Shown: positions 16,836-24,512 of the stretch, piece after piece
Layout: each line of letters begins with the position of its first letter
How positions within the stretch are numbered: position 1 is the stretch's first letter
Source of the DNA: Flavobacteriaceae bacterium
GTDB taxonomy: Bacteria > Bacteroidota > Bacteroidia > Flavobacteriales > Flavobacteriaceae
Assembly: GCA_028284005.1 (NCBI GenBank)
Contig: JANQSO010000007.1
Span: 496,001-560,000 of the forward strand
Reading direction: 5' to 3'
DNA length: 64,000 nucleotides
Made by a program: the position numbers and the translations under genes
The notes under the pieces: model-generated
Told to the model about the DNA's origin: nothing
Databases searched by the model: none
Seen by the model: only the letters and a program-made list of their open reading frames with translations

Positions 16836-17102
16836 TTGAGGGTTATTTAACGGTTAATGTTATACTGTTTCAAAAACAACGTATTTGTTACCTATTATAT
16901 GATAAATATTTAATGAAAAAAAATTTGACAGATGCTACATAATTGATGTTTATGTAATGTCAAGAATTATCCTAATAGTGAATACTACATTCAAATTCAA
17001 TAGTTAAAAAAATGTTAACATAAAAATGTAAATCATAACATTCAGTAACTTATATTCATAAATCTCCCCTAATCTATTATTAACTTTTTAAAACCCAGTG
17101 TT
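16836..17102. other. Divergent intergenic region between rhs and the Cys-rich secreted gene
   Basis: 267 AT-rich bases containing the divergent starts of the rhs gene and the 17103 gene. I see no open frame with coding character, no strong TAnnTTTG box with a correctly spaced TTG, and no clear hairpin. Confidence 0.5.
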
Positions 17103-17597
17103 ATGAAAAAATCTATTTTTTTATTGTTAACTGTCGTCTTCGCTGCAGCTTTTCTTAGCTTCGTGAGTGATGAGAAATTTCCAGAAGGAATTTCTGAAAA
17201 AGCAATGGCCCTGTATAAGGATCATTACGTCAAGAATATTTCAAATAATGATGATCTATTCAATGCGTTAGAATTTAAATACCCAAGACTTATCGATCAG
17301 GTAAGTTTGGTAGATGCTCAATACTCTCCACTTATTGGTTACTATTATAACGTATTTGGCCTGAAAAATGAAAAGAAAACCATGTTGAGTATAGCCATCG
17401 ATGAAGAAGAATTTCAACAAGAATTCCTAAAATACGATGTGAATCGAAACTATGGGAATGTAGAGTATTGCTACAAGCCTTTATCTCAACAATCTACTTG
17501 TCCCCAAGAGTGCTATCACTATACCTTTTCGTCATGTTCTGATCCTGTGATTAATTGTGGGGAATGGGATCCAGTCACTGGATGCCCAGATCCGTAG
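17103..17597 (+). CDS. Secreted Cys-rich protein of unknown function
   Basis: A 164-residue protein. An N-terminal signal sequence (MKKSIFLLLT, hydrophobic to about residue 20) indicates export. The middle is charged; the last 45 residues contain six Cys (YCYK, TCPQEC, SSCSD, NCGEW, GCPD), which in the periplasm or outside could form three disulfides. I do not recognise a family. It is read divergently from the rhs gene and ends in its own terminator. Six Cys in a short tail suggest a disulfide-stabilised module, but function cannot be stated. Confidence 0.65.
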   Translation: MKKSIFLLLTVVFAAAFLSFVSDEKFPEGISEKAMALYKDHYVKNISNNDDLFNALEFKYPRLIDQVSLVDAQYSPLIGYYYNVFGLKNEKKTMLSIAIDEEEFQQEFLKYDVNRNYGNVEYCYKPLSQQSTCPQECYHYTFSSCSDPVINCGEWDPVTGCPDP

Positions 17598-17630
17598 AAT
17601 CAAAGTAGTACTAGCAGATAAATTGATTAT

Positions 17631-17664
17631 AGAAAGGAAGTGAATTAAATTCACTTCCTTTTCT
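17631..17664 (+). terminator. Terminator hairpin after the Cys-rich gene
   Basis: GGAAGTGAATT and AATTCACTTCC form a nearly perfect inverted repeat flanked by AGAAA and TTTTCT, 34 nt after the stop. The arm composition allows use on both strands. Confidence 0.65.
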
Positions 17665-17671
17665 GAATAAA

Positions 17672-17698
17672 AAAACCTGTAATAAAATTACAGGTTTT
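17672..17698. terminator. Bidirectional terminator hairpin
   Basis: AAAACCTGTAAT (17672-17683), loop AAA, ATTACAGGTTTT (17687-17698): a perfect 12-bp stem with A and T runs at the ends. It lies 66 nt past the stop of the minus-strand XRE gene and just after the terminator of the plus-strand gene. Confidence 0.75.
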
Positions 17699-17763
17699 GT
17701 GAAAGTGACGGTAGAGGTATAACACCTCAATAGTTAACGTGTTAATATGTGAAGTTTTGCTTT

Positions 17764-18075
17764 TTATTCTTTAGGCAACGTTGCTTTTAATAATTGGATC
17801 TTCTCTTCTATCTCATCAACCAACACTCTTGGTGTTGATCCTCTTACATAATCTCCAGGATCTTCAGAAACCTCCGTATCAGCCCGTAACAACCAATTAA
17901 GGTCCAGTTTCGGAAAATATAGTGCTACATTCTGCAACATCTCATAAGAAGGAGACCTGTCTTCGTTTAGAACTTTATTCAATTGAGATGGGTTTACGCC
18001 AATGGATTTTGCAAATTCCAATTGTTTAAGCCGATTTTCCTTAAGATATAATTTTAGTTTCTTTCCAAAACCCAT
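17764..18075 (-). CDS. XRE-family helix-turn-helix regulator
   Basis: A 103-residue protein. Residues about 5-60 form a Cro/C1-type helix-turn-helix (KQLEFAKSIGVNPSQLNKVL), followed by an acidic linker and a short C-terminal helix (about 86-100) that may dimerise. It is read divergently from a small gene at 18170, and the 94-nt gap holds overlapping palindromes, so autoregulation plus control of the small gene is likely. It carries no toxin-antitoxin or phage signature that I can name. Confidence 0.85.
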   Translation of the reverse strand: MGFGKKLKLYLKENRLKQLEFAKSIGVNPSQLNKVLNEDRSPSYEMLQNVALYFPKLDLNWLLRADTEVSEDPGDYVRGSTPRVLVDEIEEKIQLLKATLPKE

Positions 18076-18104
18076 ATTAGAATCAATATAAATAATACTT
18101 ATAT

Positions 18105-18147
18105 GACAATTTTATTTGTAAAATTGACTTTTATGTCAATATATTTG
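18105..18147 (+). promoter_or_regulatory. Palindromic operator array and promoter between the XRE gene and the 18170 gene
   Basis: GACAATTTTA (18105-18114) and TAAAATTGAC (18119-18128) form an inverted repeat with one mismatch around TTTG. ATTGAC (18123-18128) and GTCAAT (18135-18140) form a second, perfect one that shares the middle half-site. On the plus strand TATATTTG (18140-18147) is a consensus -7 box with a TTG at 18116-18118, 21 nt upstream. Binding here would cover both promoter elements, which suggests repression by the XRE protein. Confidence 0.55.
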
Positions 18148-18169
18148 TACATAATAAAATATGTAATAC

Positions 18170-18505
18170 TTGGAAACAAATTTAAACAAAAAACAGAAGC
18201 AAAAAGATAGTCATTCCTATAATAAACGATTAAAGACCTTTCAAGCCAACTATAATCTTACAAAAGAAGAAGCCATATCTGCAATCACCTTGCTGGATGA
18301 ATACCTTCCCTATGGATATACACAGGACATAGTCCTTATGGCATTAAAGAACAAAATGAATGTTACCAAGCAGGTAGTACGTTTGGTAAAATTTGGAAAA
18401 ACAAAGAACACCATACTCTTCAATTACCTTATTAAATTAGCTTCAGAAAACAAGGCAAATGAGATGACAGTTCGCAGGAAGATAAAAGATGGTCTGGCAA
18501 ATTAG
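18170..18505 (+). CDS. Small basic protein of unknown function
   Basis: A 111-residue, Lys-rich protein starting at a TTG. An in-frame stop lies two codons upstream and the next in-frame ATG is at residue 57, so TTG is the only good start; the promoter box at 18140-18147 leaves a short leader. The body (about 28-111) is predicted helical, with NLTKEEAISAITLLDEYLPYG and KNTILFNYLIKLASE. No known domain is recognised. Divergent pairing with an XRE regulator suggests the two genes are functionally linked. Confidence 0.6.
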   Translation: METNLNKKQKQKDSHSYNKRLKTFQANYNLTKEEAISAITLLDEYLPYGYTQDIVLMALKNKMNVTKQVVRLVKFGKTKNTILFNYLIKLASENKANEMTVRRKIKDGLAN

Positions 18506-18551
18506 TTTTACACCAAATCTTACAAATAAAGGAATTCAAGAATTCAAAAAA

Positions 18552-18575
18552 AAGAGAACAGTACAATGTTCTCTT
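18552..18575 (-). terminator. Terminator hairpin downstream of the 18690 gene
   Basis: AAGAGAACA (18552-18560) pairs with TGTTCTCTT (18567-18575) around GTACAA. On the minus strand it is followed by eight T, so it can terminate leftward transcription, 115 nt past the TGA of the next gene. Confidence 0.7.
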
Positions 18576-18689
18576 CAATAAAAGTTGAGCGAAGAAAGGG
18601 ATAGATTCCTCAGCTGTCAAAGGATATCTAACTGTAGGGCACATTGCTCCATTTGGAGTAAAGGTCCTGCAGCGGATCTCCTGACCGGA

Positions 18690-19385
18690 TCATAAAGAGT
18701 TAATATGCGCAACTACTTGCATGAGGTCTTTCTCCTTATTGAGATTCAATTTATTTTCTTTGACAAAGTTTTTTACCTCTTTGTTCAGATCACCAAAAGC
18801 TTTTATCTTCTTTCTTTTAGATGATGGCAATTCTGTAAATATACCTTCATCATTTACAAGGTATAGGGCTTCCTTCTCACGGTACATGGCCGCAATATCT
18901 TTACCCATCGAATTGACCGCTTTTTGAGATGGCATGTACTTCTTTGTTATCTTCTTGAGCAAAGAATAGTTTTCTCCCTTGAATAGCGTAATGAAATATC
19001 CTCTAAGTCCGTTCTTTGAAGAAGAAACATATTCAAAAGAGTGGTTCCCTATTTTTATTTCAATATCCTTACTCCTTACCAATGTCTTTACAATTTTACT
19101 ATGCCTGTTGGTTGGGTCTTTTATTTCGAATTCTTCTTTACTTACATTATATCTTAGCTCTTGATTAAAGGCAATTATTTTCCCGTTCGTTAAAATGCTT
19201 CCTTTTAAGAATTCTTCATTGTAATAGGGTGATCCTGTATAATCGTTGGGGTCGTCCATTAGATTGACCGTTCTGCCCGAAAGGTATTCTACCGTAGAAG
19301 ATTCCTGAACCGCCGGCTGTGCGATCGAGATTGTGGAAATTAATACTGCCAAAAAAACGTAATAAATAGTGCTAAAATTTTTCAT
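18690..19385 (-). CDS. Secreted protein of unknown function
   Basis: A 231-residue protein when started at the ATG at 19383-19385, which opens a clear signal peptide (MKNFSTIYYVFLAVLISTIS, cut after IAQ). A longer frame to 19427 would put 14 residues before the signal and is less likely. The mature part looks mixed alpha/beta with a Lys-rich C-terminal half (about 150-231). I do not recognise a domain. After the TGA the same frame stays open for many codons, described separately. Confidence 0.65.
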   Translation of the reverse strand: MKNFSTIYYVFLAVLISTISIAQPAVQESSTVEYLSGRTVNLMDDPNDYTGSPYYNEEFLKGSILTNGKIIAFNQELRYNVSKEEFEIKDPTNRHSKIVKTLVRSKDIEIKIGNHSFEYVSSSKNGLRGYFITLFKGENYSLLKKITKKYMPSQKAVNSMGKDIAAMYREKEALYLVNDEGIFTELPSSKRKKIKAFGDLNKEVKNFVKENKLNLNKEKDLMQVVAHINSL

Positions 19386-19559
19386 ATAAATACATTGGTT
19401 AATGTTGTAAAACAGTTGAGTTCTCAATTACCCTACGTTACTTTTTTAAATAATGTTCTTTTATTAGATTTTTACCTTTTTACTAGGTTCTGCAAGAGGG
19501 TTTTTAAAGGATTATTTATCAATGATCCCTACAGCACTCCCCTTTGCAAATACAAACCC

Positions 19560-19588
19560 GCATTGCCGGGCAATGCCTTTTGTTGTTT
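19560..19588 (+). terminator. Plus-strand terminator-like hairpin
   Basis: GCATTGC (19560-19566), loop CGG, GCAATGC (19570-19576), followed by CTTTTGTTGTTT. No plus-strand gene ends close upstream, so its use is unclear. The rest of 19386-19667 holds the 19631 terminator and nothing else that I can identify. Confidence 0.4.
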
Positions 19589-19630
19589 CCAAAAATCTTG
19601 AAGTTTCACTTCATTTTTTTGAAAAACAAC

Positions 19631-19657
19631 AAACCCTGCAATTTTATTGCAGGGTTT
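19631..19657 (-). terminator. Terminator after tRNA-Arg
   Basis: AAACCCTGCAAT (19631-19642), loop TTT, ATTGCAGGGTTT (19646-19657): a perfect 12-bp stem. On the minus strand it lies 10 nt after the tRNA 3' end and is followed by GTTGTTTTTC. Confidence 0.8.
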
Positions 19658-19667
19658 GTGCTTGCAG

Positions 19668-19741
19668 TGACCGCGGAGGGATTCAAACCCCCAACCCTCA
19701 GAGCCGAAATCTGATGCGCTATTCAGTTGCGCCACGCGGCC
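19668..19741 (-). tRNA. tRNA-Arg (anticodon TCG)
   Basis: A complete 74-nt cloverleaf can be folded by hand: acceptor GGCCGCG with CGCGGTC (one G-T pair), D arm GCGC/GCGC, anticodon stem TCAGA/TCTGA with loop TTTCGGC giving anticodon TCG, variable loop GGGTT, T arm GGGGG/CCCTC with loop TTTGAAT, discriminator A. CCA is not encoded. It begins 6 nt after the yqeY stop on the same strand, so it is probably processed from a shared transcript. Confidence 0.93.
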
Positions 19742-19747
19742 GTTATA

Positions 19748-20197
19748 TTATGCCAATCTTGCTTTTACAATACCGGAAATGGTCTTTCCATCTGCTTTTC
19801 CGGCTAATTTACTATTTGCCATTCCCATGACCTTTCCCATATCTTTCATCGAAGATGCCCCGGTCTGAGCAATGATCCCATCAACCACTTTTGTCACTTC
19901 TTCTTCACTTAATTGTTCCGGTAAAAATTGTTCTATCACTGCAGCTTCTGCCAATTCGGGTTCAGCAAGATCTCCTCGTCCCTGCTCATTGAAAATAGCA
20001 GCACTGTCCTTACGTTGCTTTACAAGTTTTTGCAATAACTTTATCTCTTCAGCCTCTGCCAATTCCTCTTTGGCACCACTCTCGGTCTGAGCCAATAAAA
20101 TTGCCGATTTTACTGCACGTAAGGATTGTAATGCGACAGCATTCTTTTCTTTCATCGCCGTTTTCATGGCATCCATAACCTGCTTTTGTAAGCTCAT
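19748..20197 (-). CDS. yqeY: GatB/YqeY domain protein
   Basis: A 149-residue protein matching the YqeY family over its full length: an N-terminal helix bundle (about 1-90, with KNAVALQSLRAVKSAIL) and a tail domain (about 95-149, DMGKVMGMANSKLAGKADG) like that at the end of the GatB/E amidotransferase subunits. The tail domain binds tRNA in GatB; the free protein has no settled function. It lies downstream of ftsZ and directly upstream of tRNA-Arg. Confidence 0.92.
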   Translation of the reverse strand: MSLQKQVMDAMKTAMKEKNAVALQSLRAVKSAILLAQTESGAKEELAEAEEIKLLQKLVKQRKDSAAIFNEQGRGDLAEPELAEAAVIEQFLPEQLSEEEVTKVVDGIIAQTGASSMKDMGKVMGMANSKLAGKADGKTISGIVKARLA

Positions 20198-20270
20198 AAC
20201 TCAATTTTTAAAATAGATTGCGAAGATAGGCAATATACTATAATTGGGAAAGAGGTTGTTGTGTAAAAAA

Positions 20271-20301
20271 ATCCGAATGCCTTACAGAAAAGCATCCGGA
20301 T
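20271..20301 (-). terminator. Terminator after ftsZ
   Basis: ATCCGAATGC (20271-20280) and GCATCCGGAT (20292-20301) pair with one mismatch; A/T runs flank both sides, giving a U run on the minus strand (GGATTTTTTTAC). It closes the dcw transcript 25 nt after the ftsZ stop. Confidence 0.8.
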
Positions 20302-20325
20302 TAAAAAAAGTGTTACAGTTAGGAT

Positions 20326-22371
20326 TTAATCTACATTATCATGTAAAAAAGAGTTGTTGGAGCGCAATTCAATATCATCATCATCATCCGTATTTACAGA
20401 AGTACGCGAAATATTGGTTTCGTCTTCTGTGGTTTCGTCCAGATCGATTCCCATGCGCTTATAAGCAGGCTGCTTTTCGATATCGTCTATTTTTGAAGCA
20501 CTGTTCCTGAATTTATAATTGAACTCCTTCATTTTCTTTTTACGTTCCTCCGACCGGTCTCGTAAAATTTTTGATATGGGTGAATTTAAAGGATCTGCAG
20601 GCTCGTCTGCATCTTTTTCGGGAGCCTCCGGAGCGTCAATGACCTTTTTCTCAAAGACTATTTCCTCATCCGGAATTTCCTTTTCGGTCATAGCCGGCTT
20701 TGCATCATTCAACATCGTTTCCATTTCCTGGTAATCATCCAGGCTGTAGCGCTTCACTCCTTCACCGGAAACTTCTGTAATAGGGACTACTTCTATATGG
20801 TCCTTTACTTCGATCTCTTCAATGTTGGAGGTTAGTACTTCCGGCTCTTCTTCAACTTTCTTTTGCTGAACCTTCTCTTCCGAAGTATCATGAACAGGAA
20901 GGTCAAACATTAGTATTTGTTCTTCACTCTCTGAAATAGTTTCAGCATCTGCTTCCACTTCTTTTTCTTCTGTCTCAGCTTCAGCCGCTACTTCAGAAAT
21001 AACAAATTCCTCTTCTTTTTCTTCCTGGGGTTTTACAACGACAAAGTCATTTACATCAATTTCATTAATGAAGACCTGTTCAAATTCGGCTAAATGATGA
21101 ATGTCTATCTCTTCAAATGAAACATCCATATTTTTGATCAATTGTGAGGTTTCAACATAGCCCTCAAATGGCAATTTCATTTGTGGCGGTTGTTCTTCGT
21201 CCTCAAATAAATTATGTCGTATAACCGGCCCATCAGCTTCTCCCTTGGTGGTATCTTCTGCTTCCTGCACAGGTATTTCTACAGGTGTTGCCGTAGGTTC
21301 TGTAGTTAAAATTTGTTCTGCACGTTGCTCTTCTTCCAGGGTATGGATGATCTTCTTGGATTCGGTATTCACAATTTCATGTTGTTGCTCTGCATTGAAT
21401 CCGGTTGCAATGACAGTAATCGAAATAGCTCCTTCCAATGTTTCATCTTCTCCCACACCCATAATGATGTTAGCACTGTGCCCTGCTTCATCCTGAATAT
21501 AATCACTAATTTCTCCTATCTCGTCTATGGTGATCTCCTCACTACCGGAAACAATTAACAGCAATACATTCTTTGCGCCTCGTATCTTATTATCGTTTAG
21601 CAATGGTGAGTCCAAAGCTTTACTAATCGCTTCCTGTGCCCTGTGGGAACCTGTCGCATTTGCACTTCCCATGATCGCAGTTCCGCTATTGGACAGTACT
21701 GTTTTGGCATCACGCAAGTCAATATTTTGTGTATAGTGATGTGTGATCACTTCTGCAATTCCACGTGCGGCAGTCGCTAAAACTTCATCTGCTTTAGAGA
21801 ATCCGGCCTTAAAGCCAAGATTACCATATACTTCACGTAGTTTGTTATTGTTAATGACTACCAAAGAATCTACATTCTGACGTAAGTTTTCAACTCCTAT
21901 ATGTGCCTGGTCATTACGTATTTTTCCTTCAAACTGAAACGGAATAGTCACAATACCCACGGTCAGGATATCCATCTCTTTGGCCATTTTTGCAATGATC
22001 GGCGCTGCTCCCGTACCTGTACCACCACCCATTCCGGCAGTAATAAAGATCATTTTGGTATTGGTAGACAGCATGGATTTAATTTCTTCAAAGCTTTCTA
22101 CGGCAGATTGTTCTCCAATTTTAGGGTTTGCGCCTGCTCCCAATCCTTCTGTAAGAGAAACCCCTAATTGGATCTTAATAGGTACCGGGCTATTTTCCAA
22201 TGCCTGGGCATCGGTATTGCATATAACAAAGTCAACACCTTTTATTCCCTGGCTGAACATATGGTTAATGGCATTGCTACCGCCCCCTCCAACTCCTATG
22301 ACCTTGATCACGTTGGATTGATTTTTTGGCAGATCGAAAGAAATGTTGTCAAATTCTGTGTTGCTGCTCAT
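20326..22371 (-). CDS. ftsZ: Cell division protein FtsZ
   Basis: A 681-residue tubulin-like GTPase that forms the division ring. The GTP-binding motif GGGTGTG is at 115-121 and the T7-type region follows; the GTPase and C-terminal tubulin folds end near residue 330. Then comes an acidic, low-complexity linker of about 280 residues, rich in E, far longer than the roughly 50 residues of E. coli. Near the end are the motif PAYKRMGIDLDE and the terminal peptide SNNSFLHDNVD, which replace the classic CTP. The layout is typical of Bacteroidota. Last gene of the dcw cluster. Confidence 0.97.
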   Translation of the reverse strand: MSSNTEFDNISFDLPKNQSNVIKVIGVGGGGSNAINHMFSQGIKGVDFVICNTDAQALENSPVPIKIQLGVSLTEGLGAGANPKIGEQSAVESFEEIKSMLSTNTKMIFITAGMGGGTGTGAAPIIAKMAKEMDILTVGIVTIPFQFEGKIRNDQAHIGVENLRQNVDSLVVINNNKLREVYGNLGFKAGFSKADEVLATAARGIAEVITHHYTQNIDLRDAKTVLSNSGTAIMGSANATGSHRAQEAISKALDSPLLNDNKIRGAKNVLLLIVSGSEEITIDEIGEISDYIQDEAGHSANIIMGVGEDETLEGAISITVIATGFNAEQQHEIVNTESKKIIHTLEEEQRAEQILTTEPTATPVEIPVQEAEDTTKGEADGPVIRHNLFEDEEQPPQMKLPFEGYVETSQLIKNMDVSFEEIDIHHLAEFEQVFINEIDVNDFVVVKPQEEKEEEFVISEVAAEAETEEKEVEADAETISESEEQILMFDLPVHDTSEEKVQQKKVEEEPEVLTSNIEEIEVKDHIEVVPITEVSGEGVKRYSLDDYQEMETMLNDAKPAMTEKEIPDEEIVFEKKVIDAPEAPEKDADEPADPLNSPISKILRDRSEERKKKMKEFNYKFRNSASKIDDIEKQPAYKRMGIDLDETTEDETNISRTSVNTDDDDDIELRSNNSFLHDNVD

Positions 22372-22462
22372 ATGATTGATTTTGTGAGATTTTTATAATT
22401 ATTCTTTATTATGTTCTGGCCATAAATTCTTTACAAAATTTATGGGTCGGCCCGCTTCAGGC

Positions 22463-23791
22463 CTATTCTGCGTTATCTAAAAATTCTTTGAACTTTTCAG
22501 CCCATTTATCAAAAAAGCGTTTCCGCTCCTTTGGAGTTTCATCTGCTTCATCTTCAACTTCAGGGACAGTTTCCTTTTTTCCTTCGGAAGCTTCCATATC
22601 TGCAAACGATTTTGTGGGTGAAAAACTTGCTCTGCTTTGCAAGCTGTTCAACACCAGGCCAACCGCGGTGGCATACATGGGGCTGGTCGTTTCTGCATCT
22701 GTATCTCCTGCCAAATGTTCATTAGGATATCCTATACGAGTGTCCATCCCGGTAATATATTCCACCAATTGCTTTAAATGTTGTAATTGCGCACCGCCCC
22801 CGGTCAATACAATTCCGGCAATTAGTTTTTTCTTTTGTTCTTCGTGTCCGTAATTCTTGATCTCCAGGTACACCTGTTCAACAATTTCGACTACCCGTGC
22901 ATGAATTATCTTTGAAAGGTTCTTCAAAGTGATCTCTTTAGGCTCTCTTCCACGCAATCCCGGAATAGATACGATCTCATTATCCTTATTCTCTCCGGGC
23001 CAGGCCGAACCAAATTTTATTTTCAATAATTCTGCCTGCTTTTCAATGATCGAGCACCCTTCTTTGATATCTTCGGTTATTACATTTCCTCCAAAAGGAA
23101 TTACTGCCGTATGCCTGATAATTCCATCCTTAAAGATTGCAAGGTCCGTAGTACCTCCCCCAATGTCTATTAAAGCGACTCCCGCTTCTTTCTCCTCCTG
23201 GCTCAAAACCGCATTCGCAGAAGCTAATGGCTCCAAAGTGATTCCGGAAAGTTCCAGGCCGGCACTTTTTACACATCTGCCTATATTTCTTATCGAAGAT
23301 ACCTGTCCTACCACCACATGAAAATTTGCTTCTAATCTTCCTCCGTACATTCCAATAGGCTCCTTTATCTCCCCCTGTCCGTCTACCTTGAAATCCTGAG
23401 GCAGTACATGGATTATCTCTTCTCCCGGAAGCATTACGAGTTTATGTACTTGATTGCATAAACGGTCAATATCTTCTTCATCGATCACTTCATCGCTGTT
23501 AGTACGGGTTATGTAATCACTATGCTGGAGGCTTCTTATGTGTTGTCCTGCAATACCTACCACCACATCTTTGATCTTTAGGCCCGAAGATGTTTCAGCA
23601 TCCTGAACCGCCTGTTGGATCGACTGGATGGTTTGTGTGATATTATTTACCACCCCCCGGTGAACTCCAAGGCTTTTGGATTTACCAATCCCCAAAATTT
23701 CCATTTTGCCATATTCGTTCTCTTTACCGATCATGGCAACAATTTTGGTAGTTCCAATATCTAATCCTACAGCAATGTTATCGTTTTCCAT
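22463..23791 (-). CDS. ftsA: Cell division protein FtsA
   Basis: A 442-residue actin-like ATPase that tethers FtsZ to the membrane. The phosphate 1 motif GLDIGTTK is at 9-16 and phosphate 2 DIGGGTTDL at 209-217. A charged linker (about 395-420) leads to a C-terminal amphipathic helix RFFDKWAEKFKEFL, the membrane-targeting sequence. It follows ftsQ by 4 nt; 91 nt separate it from ftsZ. Confidence 0.96.
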   Translation of the reverse strand: MENDNIAVGLDIGTTKIVAMIGKENEYGKMEILGIGKSKSLGVHRGVVNNITQTIQSIQQAVQDAETSSGLKIKDVVVGIAGQHIRSLQHSDYITRTNSDEVIDEEDIDRLCNQVHKLVMLPGEEIIHVLPQDFKVDGQGEIKEPIGMYGGRLEANFHVVVGQVSSIRNIGRCVKSAGLELSGITLEPLASANAVLSQEEKEAGVALIDIGGGTTDLAIFKDGIIRHTAVIPFGGNVITEDIKEGCSIIEKQAELLKIKFGSAWPGENKDNEIVSIPGLRGREPKEITLKNLSKIIHARVVEIVEQVYLEIKNYGHEEQKKKLIAGIVLTGGGAQLQHLKQLVEYITGMDTRIGYPNEHLAGDTDAETTSPMYATAVGLVLNSLQSRASFSPTKSFADMEASEGKKETVPEVEDEADETPKERKRFFDKWAEKFKEFLDNAE

Positions 23792-23795
23792 TCCC

Positions 23796-24512
23796 TTATT
23801 TTTTTGTGGCTACCACCTGATCATTAAACTGTAAATTCACCAGGCTGTATCCTGTAAGCGTATTGTCCTGTTTTGTTTTTTTGTAAAAAGCTTTAAACTT
23901 TTGAAACTTTTTATCTATCATTTCCGGTTTCCCAAACCGAATTCTAAAATCGTGCTTTCGCAATTTTAGATCTATAGTACCATCCTTCCTTATATGCAAT
24001 CCCACAACACTGCTTTTCATAAAAGCATCTTCATTAATTTTTAAAAGTAGGGGCGTTACTTCTTTAAAATTGGTAGCCGATGTTCCGGTGATCAAAGGCA
24101 CTCTTGCCGAGTAAACTGATGATAAAGGCATCTTCTTTCCGTCATCATCAAGATAATAATTGGGTGAAGCCGCAACCCTGGCTATAGGATTACGTTGTTC
24201 TATTTTTGTGCCCAATATACCGTCAACCGTTACAAACACTTCTGCATCGCGGATCATAGGATTTTTCAAGAGCCTATCCTCCATCTCTTTCAAAACTAAA
24301 GTTTCTTTATCGACGCTCGTAACCTTATCCTTATTTTGTATTAACAATTTATTAACCGTATTCAACGTAATAAAAGGATCGTTCTCATCTAAAAATTCAA
24401 TCTCGATTCCGATTAATTTTCGCTTCTCATTTCGCTCCTTTGTAAAGCCAAAAAGAAACACGATCAATCCGCTTAACACCAAAAATTTTATGAATCCCCA
24501 ATTAATCTTCAT
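23796..24512 (-). CDS. ftsQ: Cell division protein FtsQ/DivIB
   Basis: A 238-residue bitopic protein: short cytoplasmic N-terminus, one membrane helix (about 8-23), then a periplasmic part with a POTRA-like region (about 35-105) and an FtsQ domain. It links the FtsL and FtsI module to the divisome. Sequence is divergent, as in other Bacteroidota, so the call leans on size, topology and its place between murC and ftsA. Its start overlaps the murC stop by 11 nt. Confidence 0.88.
   Translation of the reverse strand: MKINWGFIKFLVLSGLIVFLFGFTKERNEKRKLIGIEIEFLDENDPFITLNTVNKLLIQNKDKVTSVDKETLVLKEMEDRLLKNPMIRDAEVFVTVDGILGTKIEQRNPIARVAASPNYYLDDDGKKMPLSSVYSARVPLITGTSATNFKEVTPLLLKINEDAFMKSSVVGLHIRKDGTIDLKLRKHDFRIRFGKPEMIDKKFQKFKAFYKKTKQDNTLTGYSLVNLQFNDQVVATKK

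Noticed and set aside
19529-19735. A 68-codon minus-strand frame covering the tRNA region
   Set aside because: It reads through tRNA-Arg and its terminator; the protein-like start is the translated tRNA, a common false gene.
20244-20510. A plus-strand frame with a run of His residues opposite the ftsZ end
   Set aside because: It is the complement of the Asp-rich FtsZ tail and overlaps the ftsZ terminator.
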